Virus record (IMG/VR): IMGVR_UViG_3300032296_000403
Span: 1 to 31,063 of that record
Direction: 5' to 3' (one strand)
Length of the DNA stretch: 31,063 nucleotides
Source of the DNA: a virus
This document shows positions 18,909-27,394 of this stretch, piece by piece (positions within the stretch are counted from its first letter, which is position 1; each line of letters begins with the position of its first letter). The notes below the pieces were generated by a model. That model did no database searches. It was not told the origin of the DNA and was given only the letters and a program-made list of their open reading frames with translations. The position numbers and the translations under genes were made by a program.

Positions 18909-20365
18909 CACAAGCCTCCAGTTTCAGACAATTTCTTAATGTTCTGATACTTATTGTAAAACTCTTGACGCTTTGCGGGGTCACTTCCTAGCAGTTTTTC
19001 AATCTCAAACTTGCGTTTAGTTGGGTCAGTTATGTCTTTGTAAATGTTCATGGCTTCAAAAACTTTGGTATCAGCATTGGAATTCCACAATTGCTGATAA
19101 GCCTTCAAATTGTTGTCGCCATATAACTGTGCAAATTTCTGTGCGCCTTGGGCTTGCATATCAATGTTGGTTTGATCGGCTTGAACCCTACGGGCAATTG
19201 CAATCAATACATTTGTTGGCACTTTAACCGTACCATTAGCCACGGCTTGCATATCCAAGCCCGCCACGGTGTTACCAACGCCACCCATAGCCTTTGTATT
19301 GGATAAAGCCATGTTAGCCAGGTCTTTGGCAAGCATATCGTATTCATCGCTTTTCATAGCGGAAAGCACTTTTTGCTCTAATCGACCAAAAACACCGCCA
19401 CCTGGGAACATTAGATTTTCACCAATTCCTGTGGCTTGTTTGATAACTTCCTCAACATTCCTTCGGCTTTGTGGCAAAGTACCTTGTGCCTCAACCAAAC
19501 GTGTGCGGTAGGCTTGACCCGCTGTTTGGTCTGCTACCTCTGTCGGCTCTGGTGCATAAGGTTGTGAGGCGCTTCTGACAGGGTAAGGCAATGGCATATT
19601 GCCAACAGTAGGTCTTGGCCCACCAACAGCACCAGGCTGCATTGGAGTGTTCTGTAAGCCACCCGCCACGCCAATAGTAGCGGTAGGCGCAGCACCCGCC
19701 ACGCTAGGTTGCGTTAATATTGTTTGACCTTGGGCTGTTGTGCTAATAGTAGGTGCAAACGCTGTTTCTTTTGCAGCTGGCGACAACAAAGATTGTTCTT
19801 GGGCAATCAAATCTTTTACAACATTAGGGCCACGGCTTGCTCTGCTTAATGGAACTTTGTAAGCCTCAATTAAGTCATGCACTTCACGGCTATCGGGGTT
19901 TTCCTTTTTAAGACGATCCAATTCACCAATAACCGTCTGTGGATCATCAATGCCCATACGTCCCAAGATGCCCAAACGTCCACCAACAATTTGACGCATA
20001 TCTTGCGTCATTGCATTTTTTGCTTTTGTTGCATTTGTTTGGCTTGTATGCAATTGGCTAAAGGAACTGATTACATCAGCGCCTGTTAACGGTGCAAGTT
20101 TTGGAATGACAGAATTGAGTTTATCCATGTCAATGCGACCGTTGGTCTGCCAATTGTTGGGATTGCTTGTAAATTCTTGCAGTTTTAAACGCTCATCATT
20201 TTTTTGCTTTAAAACTTGATTCTCAATTTGAGCCTTTTCCAAATTTAAAGGATTCATCTGTTGGGCTTGTTGGAAGTTTTGAATTCCACCCGCTAGGTTG
20301 ACCATTTCCCCAAGACTTGTGGTCTGGGGTTTGGCGTAATTTACGTTCATTGATAAGTCAGCCAT
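18908..20365 (-). CDS. Ejection (internal virion) protein, 485 aa
   Basis: Begins MADLSMNVNYAKPQTTSLGE and continues with a Gln/Asn-rich helix (NFQQAQQMNPLNLEKAQIEN). A Pro/Gly-rich linker (about 215-275) separates it from a second helical domain ending FYNKYQNIKKLSETGGL. In P22 terms it occupies the place of gp20. AAGGAC precedes the ATG. Specific homology is not recognised, so the role is inferred from position between two other ejection-type proteins. Confidence 0.65.
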   Translation of the reverse strand: MADLSMNVNYAKPQTTSLGEMVNLAGGIQNFQQAQQMNPLNLEKAQIENQVLKQKNDERLKLQEFTSNPNNWQTNGRIDMDKLNSVIPKLAPLTGADVISSFSQLHTSQTNATKAKNAMTQDMRQIVGGRLGILGRMGIDDPQTVIGELDRLKKENPDSREVHDLIEAYKVPLSRASRGPNVVKDLIAQEQSLLSPAAKETAFAPTISTTAQGQTILTQPSVAGAAPTATIGVAGGLQNTPMQPGAVGGPRPTVGNMPLPYPVRSASQPYAPEPTEVADQTAGQAYRTRLVEAQGTLPQSRRNVEEVIKQATGIGENLMFPGGGVFGRLEQKVLSAMKSDEYDMLAKDLANMALSNTKAMGGVGNTVAGLDMQAVANGTVKVPTNVLIAIARRVQADQTNIDMQAQGAQKFAQLYGDNNLKAYQQLWNSNADTKVFEAMNIYKDITDPTKRKFEIEKLLGSDPAKRQEFYNKYQNIKKLSETGGL

Positions 20366-20374
20366 GATTTGTCC

Positions 20375-22297
20375 TTATGTCGCTTTAAGCATAGAGCCAA
20401 GTAATGCAGTATTGCCAAGGTTGCTTAACATGGCTGCATTGTTTGCGCCTGATTGTGTAGCGTTGGTTGCCAAAGCTGATCCAATACCCGTTGCAAGGTT
20501 GGCTGTGTTCAAGCCATAAGCATTGGCTGCGCCAATACCTTGACCATAACTCTGTGTAAGGTTTTGACCAAGATTGGAAGCCAATGAACCCATGTTAGAG
20601 CCATATTGATTACCAAGACCCGCCAATTGACCCGCAGACGTTGTGCCAATTTTAGCCATGTCTGCCAAATTGCTATAAATGTTTTGGCGTTGCGTGTTGA
20701 AGTTGTTGAACGCATTTTGGTAAGCACCACCCGCATAGTCTTGGGTGTAGCGTTGCAAACCTTGCAAAGCATTACCGCCCAAGCTACCACCGCCCATGTT
20801 GGCTGCACGTTGGTTAGCCATCTGGCCCTGTTGCAATTGGAATGCGTAGTTAGGCGCTAAGTTAGCGTTCAGGTCAGCATTTGTAAATTGACGGTTGAAA
20901 TAATCCGCATTTGCACCCAAGCCTGTTGCAGCCTGGCTTCCAATGCTTTGATAGGGCTGCTGATAGCCAACTTGTTGGTTATACAAGTTCTGTAAATTAG
21001 AAGCAGCGTTTTGGTTAATGTTGGATAAATCTAGGCGGTTAGCTGTTCCTAGATTTTGTGCATTTGCATAAGCATTTGTTAGGTTTGAACCCGCTAACGA
21101 ACCATATTGGTTAATCAAGTTTCTAGCATCAGCAATGCCTTGTTGATTGGCATAAGCACCTAATCCCGTTCCAAGGGCAGATAGCCCCAAGCCTGTTCCT
21201 AAAGTTGTGCCTAAAACAGAACCTACGCCTGTTCCTGTACCGCCAACAACGCCCGTTCCCGTTCCTGTGCCGCCCACAACCCCTGTGCCTGTACCGCCTA
21301 TGACTGTCCCTGTGCCTGACCCGCCAAGCCCTGTGCCAAGCAATGTGCCTGTACCGCCTACACCGCCTGTTACGCCCGTCCCTGCGCCTGTACCTAACAA
21401 AGTAGTTCCAAGCCCTGATCCTGTTAAAACGCCTGTTCCTGTTAAGCCTGTGCCTGTGCCTGTGCCTGTGCCAAGCAATCCTGTGCCAAGTGTAGAACCC
21501 GTTAAAACACCTGTGCCTGTCAGATTGTTAAGCGCTGAACTGCCTAATAAACCCGTTCCCAATGTAGAGCCTGTTAACACGCCTGTGCCTGTTAAACCGC
21601 TTCCCGCAGTAATCCCTGCGCCCAAGCCTTCAGCGCCCAAGCCCGCAGTTCCCGCATTAAGTCCCAAGCCTGAATAACCGCTTGTGATGCCCGTGCCTGT
21701 ACCCATGCCTGTAACGCCACCAGCGCCAGTTCCTAATCCATAGTCAGCGCCAGCAGTACCCAAAGCATTAAGAGATGTGCCACCCGTTGTTCCCGCAGCG
21801 CCACCACCACCAAACAGGCTATCAAAACCACCACCCAAACCGCCAAACAAAGCAGCGCTTCCAAGGGCAAACTTTAAAAAGTCTTTGTTTGCATCAACTT
21901 CTTGTTGAGTGCCTTGACGTTGTAAAGTGCCATCAGGGTTGTATTGGTTATAACTACCACCCGTTTTGTTTTCACCAACTTTATAAGTGTAAACATTTTC
22001 AAGACCGCCAATTTGTTGGTTTTCACCGTCACCAATTGTTTGATATTGAGGCTGAACAATTATGTTGCCAAGGGTTACTGATTGACCAGGGGGAATGGTA
22101 GCCGCAACCCTTGCCGCCACTTCGCCTTCAGATACGCCAACAACCCTTGCCATTTGAGCAGGGGTAACACCGTAAGTCTGCATTGCTTGAGCAATTTGAG
22201 AATCACTCATGCCTGGGTTTGCCGCCAACGCATCTTTGACTTGTTGATCAGTAACGCCAACAGCTTGAGAAACTAAAGAATTTATTGTGTTGTCCAT
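20375..22297 (-). CDS. DNA-transfer/ejection protein with Gly-Thr repeats, 640 aa
   Basis: Three parts are visible. Residues 1-90 hold helical repeats around [17 protein letters not shown] and [21 protein letters not shown] long low-complexity Gly/Thr/Leu part follows (about 185-375), including three copies of [10 protein letters not shown]. The C-terminal third has [20 protein letters not shown] and [20 protein letters not shown], a segment shared with phage DNA-transfer proteins of the P22 gp7 type. Gene order (after gp10-like) agrees. The ribosome-binding site is weak (GAGAAAG). Confidence 0.75.
   Translation of the reverse strand: MDNTINSLVSQAVGVTDQQVKDALAANPGMSDSQIAQAMQTYGVTPAQMARVVGVSEGEVAARVAATIPPGQSVTLGNIIVQPQYQTIGDGENQQIGGLENVYTYKVGENKTGGSYNQYNPDGTLQRQGTQQEVDANKDFLKFALGSAALFGGLGGGFDSLFGGGGAAGTTGGTSLNALGTAGADYGLGTGAGGVTGMGTGTGITSGYSGLGLNAGTAGLGAEGLGAGITAGSGLTGTGVLTGSTLGTGLLGSSALNNLTGTGVLTGSTLGTGLLGTGTGTGTGLTGTGVLTGSGLGTTLLGTGAGTGVTGGVGGTGTLLGTGLGGSGTGTVIGGTGTGVVGGTGTGTGVVGGTGTGVGSVLGTTLGTGLGLSALGTGLGAYANQQGIADARNLINQYGSLAGSNLTNAYANAQNLGTANRLDLSNINQNAASNLQNLYNQQVGYQQPYQSIGSQAATGLGANADYFNRQFTNADLNANLAPNYAFQLQQGQMANQRAANMGGGSLGGNALQGLQRYTQDYAGGAYQNAFNNFNTQRQNIYSNLADMAKIGTTSAGQLAGLGNQYGSNMGSLASNLGQNLTQSYGQGIGAANAYGLNTANLATGIGSALATNATQSGANNAAMLSNLGNTALLGSMLKAT
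21190..21735 (-). repeat. Low-complexity Gly-Thr coding repeat
   Basis: Degenerate short tandem units (on the plus strand CCTGTGCC, CCTGTTCC, GTACCGCC) encode the GTGTG-rich centre of the DNA-transfer protein, with [10 protein letters not shown] appearing three times. The opposite strand gives a spurious Pro-Val frame. Such tracts vary in length by slippage. Confidence 0.7.
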
Positions 22298-22310
22298 GAC
22301 TTAAACTTTC

Positions 22311-22550
22311 TCAAACATTGTAGTAAGGCACTTTATAAGCCTGACCATTGACGGTGACATTTATAAACCCAACAGGGTTAGCGGGCAGCGTTGCAGACCC
22401 AGCTGTTGCAGTTGTGGCAGAACTGAAATTCAGCAAATTAAGAAAAAACTGTTGCCACGCCCGTGATGGACGGTTAGTCTGCCCATCCAAAAATTGCGTT
22501 TGTGGATAAGGGTTAACTTGTTGTGTACTTGAAAGTCCTGAAGTAGCCAT
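22311..22550 (-). CDS. Small tail-associated protein, 79 aa
   Basis: Begins [20 protein letters not shown], then RAWQQFFLNLLNFSS and a C-terminal GFINVTVNGQAYKVPYYNV. The C-terminal motif recurs in small proteins near phage tail and fibre genes. The ATG overlaps the gp10-like stop by one base (TAATG) with GGCGGA upstream. It sits where P22 has the needle gene 26, but it is far too short for a needle; the function is unknown. Confidence 0.65.
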   Translation of the reverse strand: MATSGLSSTQQVNPYPQTQFLDGQTNRPSRAWQQFFLNLLNFSSATTATAGSATLPANPVGFINVTVNGQAYKVPYYNV

Positions 22551-24538
22551 TAGTTGTCCGCCCCTTGTACTTTAAGATTTGCTGAAATGATGACAAAGTT
22601 AACAGGATCAGTCACCACCACTTCAAAGATTCTGTCTCGGGCTGTTCCCAATCTGCGCCAAATAGCACGATTTCTGTATTTACCCGTTTGACCAACGCCC
22701 GTCCAATGCTCATTTGACCAGGTTGAACCACCGTCATTTGACCACCGCAGCATTGCTTGTGGATTGGTTGTGGGGGTTAAAAAATTGATGGTATTGAACT
22801 CACCCAAGTTAACAATTTCCAATGGGCCTATTGTAAGAGTACCCGTGTCGGTAATGATGTAAGGGCTTTGTAAATTGACCGCTTGCAAAACAGATGAAAG
22901 ACCCGTTGTCCCCACGCCTGGCTGAAACTGAATCTGCAATTCATCAAAGTATTGCCTTTGAAACTCAGTCACCAAATGAGGCGCTCTGCGTAATCTGCGG
23001 ACATTCTGACCATCGTCTGTGTAATTGGTCTTGTCTAATTGGTAAAGTTTGCCGTTTTCATAGTCACCAATGATGACCAAACCTTGAAAAGTAGCGCAGC
23101 AATTACCACGGTGACGTTGATATTCGTTGTCATTATTCGTGTAAAGCCATTTGTGCCACAGCTGAGTGGTTGCGTCATAAGCCCATGTCAGGTTTAAAGT
23201 GGGAAATGTCACCACATAAACTTCATGGCCTTCAAGCTGATAAGTCCACGCAATCGCATCTTCAACGTATTGATTAGCTAATGTGTTCTCAACCGCATGG
23301 GTAGAAATCCTTTGTGGGATGTACCCTTGCATTTGCATGATTTGGGATTGTCCACGGTTATTGCGTGAAACGTAAGCAAATGAGTTTCCAAGTCGATACA
23401 GGGAAAAAGGCGCTGCAATACCGTGTTGGGTAGATGTGCCAGGGATTCTCTGAAAGGGAAACGGCACAGTTCCCACATCAGTCCAAACCTCTGAGGAAAT
23501 TTCACCCATCAAATAAACTTCACGGTGATCAACGATCAAAGCCACCAAATCATCAGGCGCACCGTCTTTTAAAGAATAGCTAGTGTTGGGAGAAATGGGC
23601 GACAAAAGGTCAGTCGATCCCCATTCTTGAGTCGTTGGGTTGTTATAGACAATGTAGTTGTCAATCACATCCACCGTGTTTGCACCGCTAAAAGCACCGT
23701 CACTAGAGGGCAAAACAGAAAAGTTAATGCCAAACATGGTCACGCCAACGGCTACCGTACTTGCCACGCTCAAAGTGTAAGTTCCAATCCCGCCCGTTCC
23801 CGTACCCAAAGCGGTAATGATTGTGTCAATGGTTACGCCAACGCCTTGGACGGTTTGTCCAACGTGTAGTTCACCTGATGCAACCGCAGAAACGGTCATT
23901 GTCGTCCCCGCAATGGTTGCAGTCACCACAGCGCCCACGGTTGCCGAATTTAAAGTTCCTGAAGCTACGGTTTGACTTCTGTTAATTGTGTAAGTCCCCG
24001 TCCCGCCTGTGCCTGTGCCAAGCGCCGTAATTACGGTTTCAGGCAATACCCCAATGCCATACAAAGACTGATTGATGGCAATTGTTCCGCTAGAAATACT
24101 TGTAACGGTCAATGTTGTGCCGCTTGTTGAGCCTGTGAATATAGCGGCTGCGGGGCTTGATATGTACCATGTGTAACGATAAGCACCGTCCACAATATAG
24201 ACGTTAATGCCGTTGTCGGTAATCTTCACTATGCCTGTGCTTGAATTAAGCTGCCCAATCACAGATGGGACAAGGTTAGCCGTCAGCGCATAGACGTAAG
24301 GCCCACAGACCGCAATGAGCTGCTCACCGCCTGAGACAGCATGAAGCCCACGAACTTCTTGTTGGTTAGGGAAAACGGCTTTGACGGTGAGGCCAGGCGT
24401 TGGGTAAAGCGCAATTACCCCACGCTCACCTTGCTGCTTGGCAGGGTCAACTTCGGGGAAAAAATTGATGCACTCTTGGGCATCTTGGTAGATGCTTGGT
24501 GCTTCGTATGATGCGCCTACAAAACCGAAATCTGGCAT
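22550..24538 (-). CDS. P22 gp10-like tail hub/DNA-stabilisation protein, 662 aa
   Basis: In P22, gp10 closes the portal channel and holds packaged DNA. The N-terminus [20 protein letters not shown] with [10 protein letters not shown] and YPTPGL matches this family, as do [40 protein letters not shown] and WHKWLYTN, plus a C-terminal [20 protein letters not shown]-like region. Two copies of a Thr/Gly-rich beta module (residues about 134-196 and 204-266) interrupt the beta-propeller-like body and make the protein longer than P22 gp10 (about 472). AAGGGAC precedes the ATG. Confidence 0.85.
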   Translation of the reverse strand: MPDFGFVGASYEAPSIYQDAQECINFFPEVDPAKQQGERGVIALYPTPGLTVKAVFPNQQEVRGLHAVSGGEQLIAVCGPYVYALTANLVPSVIGQLNSSTGIVKITDNGINVYIVDGAYRYTWYISSPAAAIFTGSTSGTTLTVTSISSGTIAINQSLYGIGVLPETVITALGTGTGGTGTYTINRSQTVASGTLNSATVGAVVTATIAGTTMTVSAVASGELHVGQTVQGVGVTIDTIITALGTGTGGIGTYTLSVASTVAVGVTMFGINFSVLPSSDGAFSGANTVDVIDNYIVYNNPTTQEWGSTDLLSPISPNTSYSLKDGAPDDLVALIVDHREVYLMGEISSEVWTDVGTVPFPFQRIPGTSTQHGIAAPFSLYRLGNSFAYVSRNNRGQSQIMQMQGYIPQRISTHAVENTLANQYVEDAIAWTYQLEGHEVYVVTFPTLNLTWAYDATTQLWHKWLYTNNDNEYQRHRGNCCATFQGLVIIGDYENGKLYQLDKTNYTDDGQNVRRLRRAPHLVTEFQRQYFDELQIQFQPGVGTTGLSSVLQAVNLQSPYIITDTGTLTIGPLEIVNLGEFNTINFLTPTTNPQAMLRWSNDGGSTWSNEHWTGVGQTGKYRNRAIWRRLGTARDRIFEVVVTDPVNFVIISANLKVQGADN
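23738..23929 (-). repeat. Inserted beta module, copy in gp10-like protein (second)
   Basis: Encodes [20 protein letters not shown] through [20 protein letters not shown] (residues about 204-266). It aligns with the first copy upstream and with a third copy in the gp4-like gene. Confidence 0.65.
23950..24139 (-). repeat. Inserted beta module, copy in gp10-like protein (first)
   Basis: Encodes [20 protein letters not shown] through [20 protein letters not shown] and TVAS (residues about 134-196). The same module appears in the adjacent second copy and in the gp4-like gene. Confidence 0.7.
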
Positions 24539-24547
24539 GGTAGTCCC

Positions 24548-25528
24548 TTAAATAAAGCCGCCAGTAAGAATCCATCCAGCGTCTTTTGACTTGTTAACCA
24601 ACAAGGCATCAGGATAACGTGCCACTTGCAATGGCGACATATTGGTGCGTTTGAGGGTAGCTTTAGCTTGCCCCGCAAACGTCTGAATCATCGCTATTTG
24701 CGTTGCAGAGGCTTTGCCATACATGGGCATCAAACGCTCTGCTAAACACCATCTGAGAGCCATTGAATAGCCTTGTGGTAGTGCTATGTCCTCATACATT
24801 GAGTCATAACGGCTAAACAAGGTATTTGAAAACAAGTGCATTTCGCCTTGTGATGGGCTAGGCCAAATAAATAGGTTGCCCGAATCAGCGCCTGGGTTAA
24901 AGTAAACCGCCTTGGGCCACGGGCCACTTAGCGTCTTTAAACCAATCATTTGGTAACTGTGCAATTCTAAAACCGACATTGGGTAGTCCAAACCACCGCC
25001 TGTAATGGGTTGACCATTTGATGTGGTGTTAACCCTGACAAACGCAGAATCAATGTTTAATGGCTTTTGGTAGTAAGCCGTGATTGATGTGGATGCAACG
25101 GTTTGATTGATGTTGACTTGGTAAGTGCCTGTTTCGTTGATGTTGCCACCCGCACCCGTCAAAAACTGCGTAATCTTTGTTCCCGCTGTAATTCCTGTGC
25201 CACTTAGGGTTTGCCCTTGAGCAATAGCGCCTGAAGCAATGGCAGTAACGGTCAAGATATTTCCTGAAATTGAGCCTGTAAAAGACGCACCGATAAAGTT
25301 CTGAGTCGATGGGTTAGGGCCAATTGTGTATTGGGTTTGTCCTGAAATGACGGGGCAAATGATTTCTGTGACATTGAAAACCATCATGTTTTCGTTTGAC
25401 CATTGGTCAATTATGTCGTTCAGCATTTCAAACGCATCAAGCGCTGCGTCAGGAGTCGGAGTTTCACCAGCTTCTAATGCGCCAATGTCTTTTAGCGCTC
25501 GGCTAACAATGTCAAAAGGCACAGCCAT
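24548..25528 (-). CDS. P22 gp4-like tail accessory protein, 326 aa
   Basis: In P22, gp4 binds under the portal and starts tail assembly. [45 protein letters not shown] and [12 protein letters not shown] are the typical succession, and [12 protein letters not shown] lies toward the C-terminus. A 70-residue beta module (82-151) is inserted in the loop between YTIGPN and the [11 protein letters not shown] strand, accounting for much of the extra length. AAGGAAACACT precedes the ATG. It lies directly before the gp10-like gene, as in P22. Confidence 0.85.
   Translation of the reverse strand: MAVPFDIVSRALKDIGALEAGETPTPDAALDAFEMLNDIIDQWSNENMMVFNVTEIICPVISGQTQYTIGPNPSTQNFIGASFTGSISGNILTVTAIASGAIAQGQTLSGTGITAGTKITQFLTGAGGNINETGTYQVNINQTVASTSITAYYQKPLNIDSAFVRVNTTSNGQPITGGGLDYPMSVLELHSYQMIGLKTLSGPWPKAVYFNPGADSGNLFIWPSPSQGEMHLFSNTLFSRYDSMYEDIALPQGYSMALRWCLAERLMPMYGKASATQIAMIQTFAGQAKATLKRTNMSPLQVARYPDALLVNKSKDAGWILTGGFI
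25073..25285 (-). repeat. Inserted beta module, copy in gp4-like protein
   Basis: Encodes [20 protein letters not shown] through [19 protein letters not shown] (residues about 82-151), interrupting a conserved loop. Clearly related to the two copies in the neighbouring gp10-like gene. Confidence 0.7.
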
Positions 25529-25537
25529 AGTGTTTCC

Positions 25538-25852
25538 TTACATTTCTACGGTGAAAGTCTGAGGCTGCCAAGGCGGGGGCGTAAATTGGCTTTTGCTCAG
25601 AGAATCTAATTGTTCTTGTAACCTTGATTTTATTACGCAAACGCCATCTCGCATAGTCTCTTTTTCAATCCAAGCAACAATCATTTCCTCTGTCACTTGG
25701 TCAAAGGGTGTAGATAGTTTTGGGCTGTCAAAAGTCCAATAACCCTCTGTCTCAACAGATAGGTCATCTTGCTTTGCAATCACATGATATTTAGCACAAA
25801 GAATCAAACCATCTTGGGCTTGAGTCCCTGTGATTGACCATTGGCAAATCAT
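25538..25852 (-). CDS. Conserved tail-region hypothetical protein, 104 aa
   Basis: Begins MICQWSITGTQAQDGLILCA and contains VETEGYWTFDSP, VTEEMIVAWIEKETMRDGVC and a terminal PPPWQPQTFTVEM. Small proteins of this pattern (DUF7936-like as I recall) are common beside fibre genes in environmental phages. Function is unknown. It overlaps the previous gene by 4 bases. Confidence 0.7.
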   Translation of the reverse strand: MICQWSITGTQAQDGLILCAKYHVIAKQDDLSVETEGYWTFDSPKLSTPFDQVTEEMIVAWIEKETMRDGVCVIKSRLQEQLDSLSKSQFTPPPWQPQTFTVEM

Positions 25853-26169
25853 GCTTGGCTTATTTGAGCCTGTGCAGCTTCAGCCTGTGCAGCTTCAGCA
25901 GCCAATCGTTGTGCTTCTTGTTCAGCAGCAATTCGTGCTTGCTCTGCCTGATAAGCCGCAATCACTTCAGTAGTCCAAGCCGTATTGCAGATTGCAACAA
26001 CATTCGCTGGAACGCCTGTCAGGTCTTGTGCGGGCGTGAGGCTTGAACGATGGTAGGTTTGGCTGATTTGGTTGCCGTCTTCCATAATGCGTGTTGCTTC
26101 ACGATAAAAAACAGAACCATTTTCAGTTACTGTAATTTGGTCAACAATTGTGGTTTTGGTAAGTGACAT
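25849..26169 (-). CDS. Conserved tail-region hypothetical protein, 106 aa
   Basis: Begins MSLTKTTIVDQITVTENGSV, then REATRIMEDGNQISQTYHRS and a helical Ala/Gln/Glu-rich end (AYQAEQARIAAEQEAQRLAA). The first half recurs next to phage fibre genes; it may be a fibre accessory or chaperone. AAAAGGAAAACC precedes the ATG. Function is unproven. Confidence 0.7.
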   Translation of the reverse strand: MSLTKTTIVDQITVTENGSVFYREATRIMEDGNQISQTYHRSSLTPAQDLTGVPANVVAICNTAWTTEVIAAYQAEQARIAAEQEAQRLAAEAAQAEAAQAQISQA

Positions 26170-26179
26170 GGTTTTCCTT

Positions 26180-27385
26180 TTAAGTAGTTTGATAAACTAT
26201 TGTTGCGGCCATTAAAGCACCAGTAAATGTTACGTTAAGAATAGTAGCGCCTCCAGTTGTGTACCAAGATGCCTTTGTTCCACCAGATGCGTCTAAAGTT
26301 AAATAAATTGCCGCAGTATTTGTTTGTTGATAGTTAATAAATCCACCACCTGCGGTAGCACCAACACCTGATTGACCTCCTGTTACAAAAGGAAGTCCAG
26401 AAATTGCACCTGCCGCTGTGCTACTTGTTGTTGGATATGTAAGCCTAAAAGTTGCTATTACATATCGTCCAATTTTTGTATAACTTCCATATACGCTTGT
26501 GAATGATAAGCCCGCACCACTTCCGTCTGTAGGTGTCCAAGTCCCTTCTTCATAGTCATCTAGCGTATTAGCGTTTGATGATGCTGATTGAGTTGCGGGG
26601 AATGTGATGCCTGTGCCTGTTTGTGGGTAGCCCGCACCTTGCAGACAGAATGTTGCACCATTGTAGGTGTAGGCTAGTGGGTTTCCATCGCCATCAGAAA
26701 GAACAACATAGTTGCTTCCTGTGCGAATGTCTAGGCTATTTTGATTGCCGTTGTAGCGACCGATGATGGTGTTGTTATTGCCAGAGGTCATCAAATTACC
26801 TGCTTGGCGACCAATATAGGTGTTGCTTTCACCAGTCGTGTTTGCATACCCCGCTTCAGAGCCAAAGAAAGCGTTGCGTTGGCCTGTTGATGTATACCCC
26901 GCCTGATAACCTACAGCAGTTGAGTTAGATGCTGTGGAGTTCAAAAACAGCGCATAAGCACCAACTGCGGTATTGTAGTTGGCAGTGTTTGCAGCCAAGG
27001 CAACATGACCCATACCAGTATTGGCTTGACCCGTCTGGTTTGTAGACAGAACTGATTCGCCAACACCGACATTTCGGAAACCAGTGGTTTGCGCCACAAG
27101 AGCACCATTGCCGACAGCGACAGAAGCGTACCCAGTTGTATTTGCCGCCAACGTACTCCCACCCACCGCAGTATTGGAAGACACAGCACCTGCACCACGG
27201 CCTACTGTTAGACCATTGACAACAGCGTCAACAGTAAATGTCTGCGTTCCCGCAAAGGTCTGCGCTGCCAATGTTGCAATGGTGCTTGCAACAGCGGGGA
27301 CGTTTAAGTTAAAAGTCGATGCCGTGTTTGGGCCAACCAAGTTGACTGCCCCGCCCAATGTTGCTTGAAAAACAAGTTGTCCCAT
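26180..27385 (-). CDS. Tail fibre with YadA-like head repeats, 401 aa
   Basis: After an N-terminal attachment segment (to about 60), residues roughly 68-215 consist of repeats of the type NTAVGxxALxxNTT, GNGAL, NVGVGESVL, SNTAVGYQAGY and NTYIGRQAG. These are the left-handed beta-roll repeats of trimeric autotransporter heads (YadA, Hep_Hag). A C-terminal domain with LDDYEEGTWTPT and GSYTKIGRYVIATFRL follows, as in many phage fibres. It is probably a trimeric fibre that contacts the host surface. GTAAGGAAATATC precedes the ATG. Confidence 0.8.
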   Translation of the reverse strand: MGQLVFQATLGGAVNLVGPNTASTFNLNVPAVASTIATLAAQTFAGTQTFTVDAVVNGLTVGRGAGAVSSNTAVGGSTLAANTTGYASVAVGNGALVAQTTGFRNVGVGESVLSTNQTGQANTGMGHVALAANTANYNTAVGAYALFLNSTASNSTAVGYQAGYTSTGQRNAFFGSEAGYANTTGESNTYIGRQAGNLMTSGNNNTIIGRYNGNQNSLDIRTGSNYVVLSDGDGNPLAYTYNGATFCLQGAGYPQTGTGITFPATQSASSNANTLDDYEEGTWTPTDGSGAGLSFTSVYGSYTKIGRYVIATFRLTYPTTSSTAAGAISGLPFVTGGQSGVGATAGGGFINYQQTNTAAIYLTLDASGGTKASWYTTGGATILNVTFTGALMAATIVYQTT

Positions 27386-27394
27386 GATATTTCC

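Noticed and set aside
21207-21677. Pro-Val-rich plus-strand frame opposite the DNA-transfer protein
   Set aside because: It is the reverse reading of the Gly-Thr repeat; no ribosome-binding site and the minus-strand gene is clearly real.
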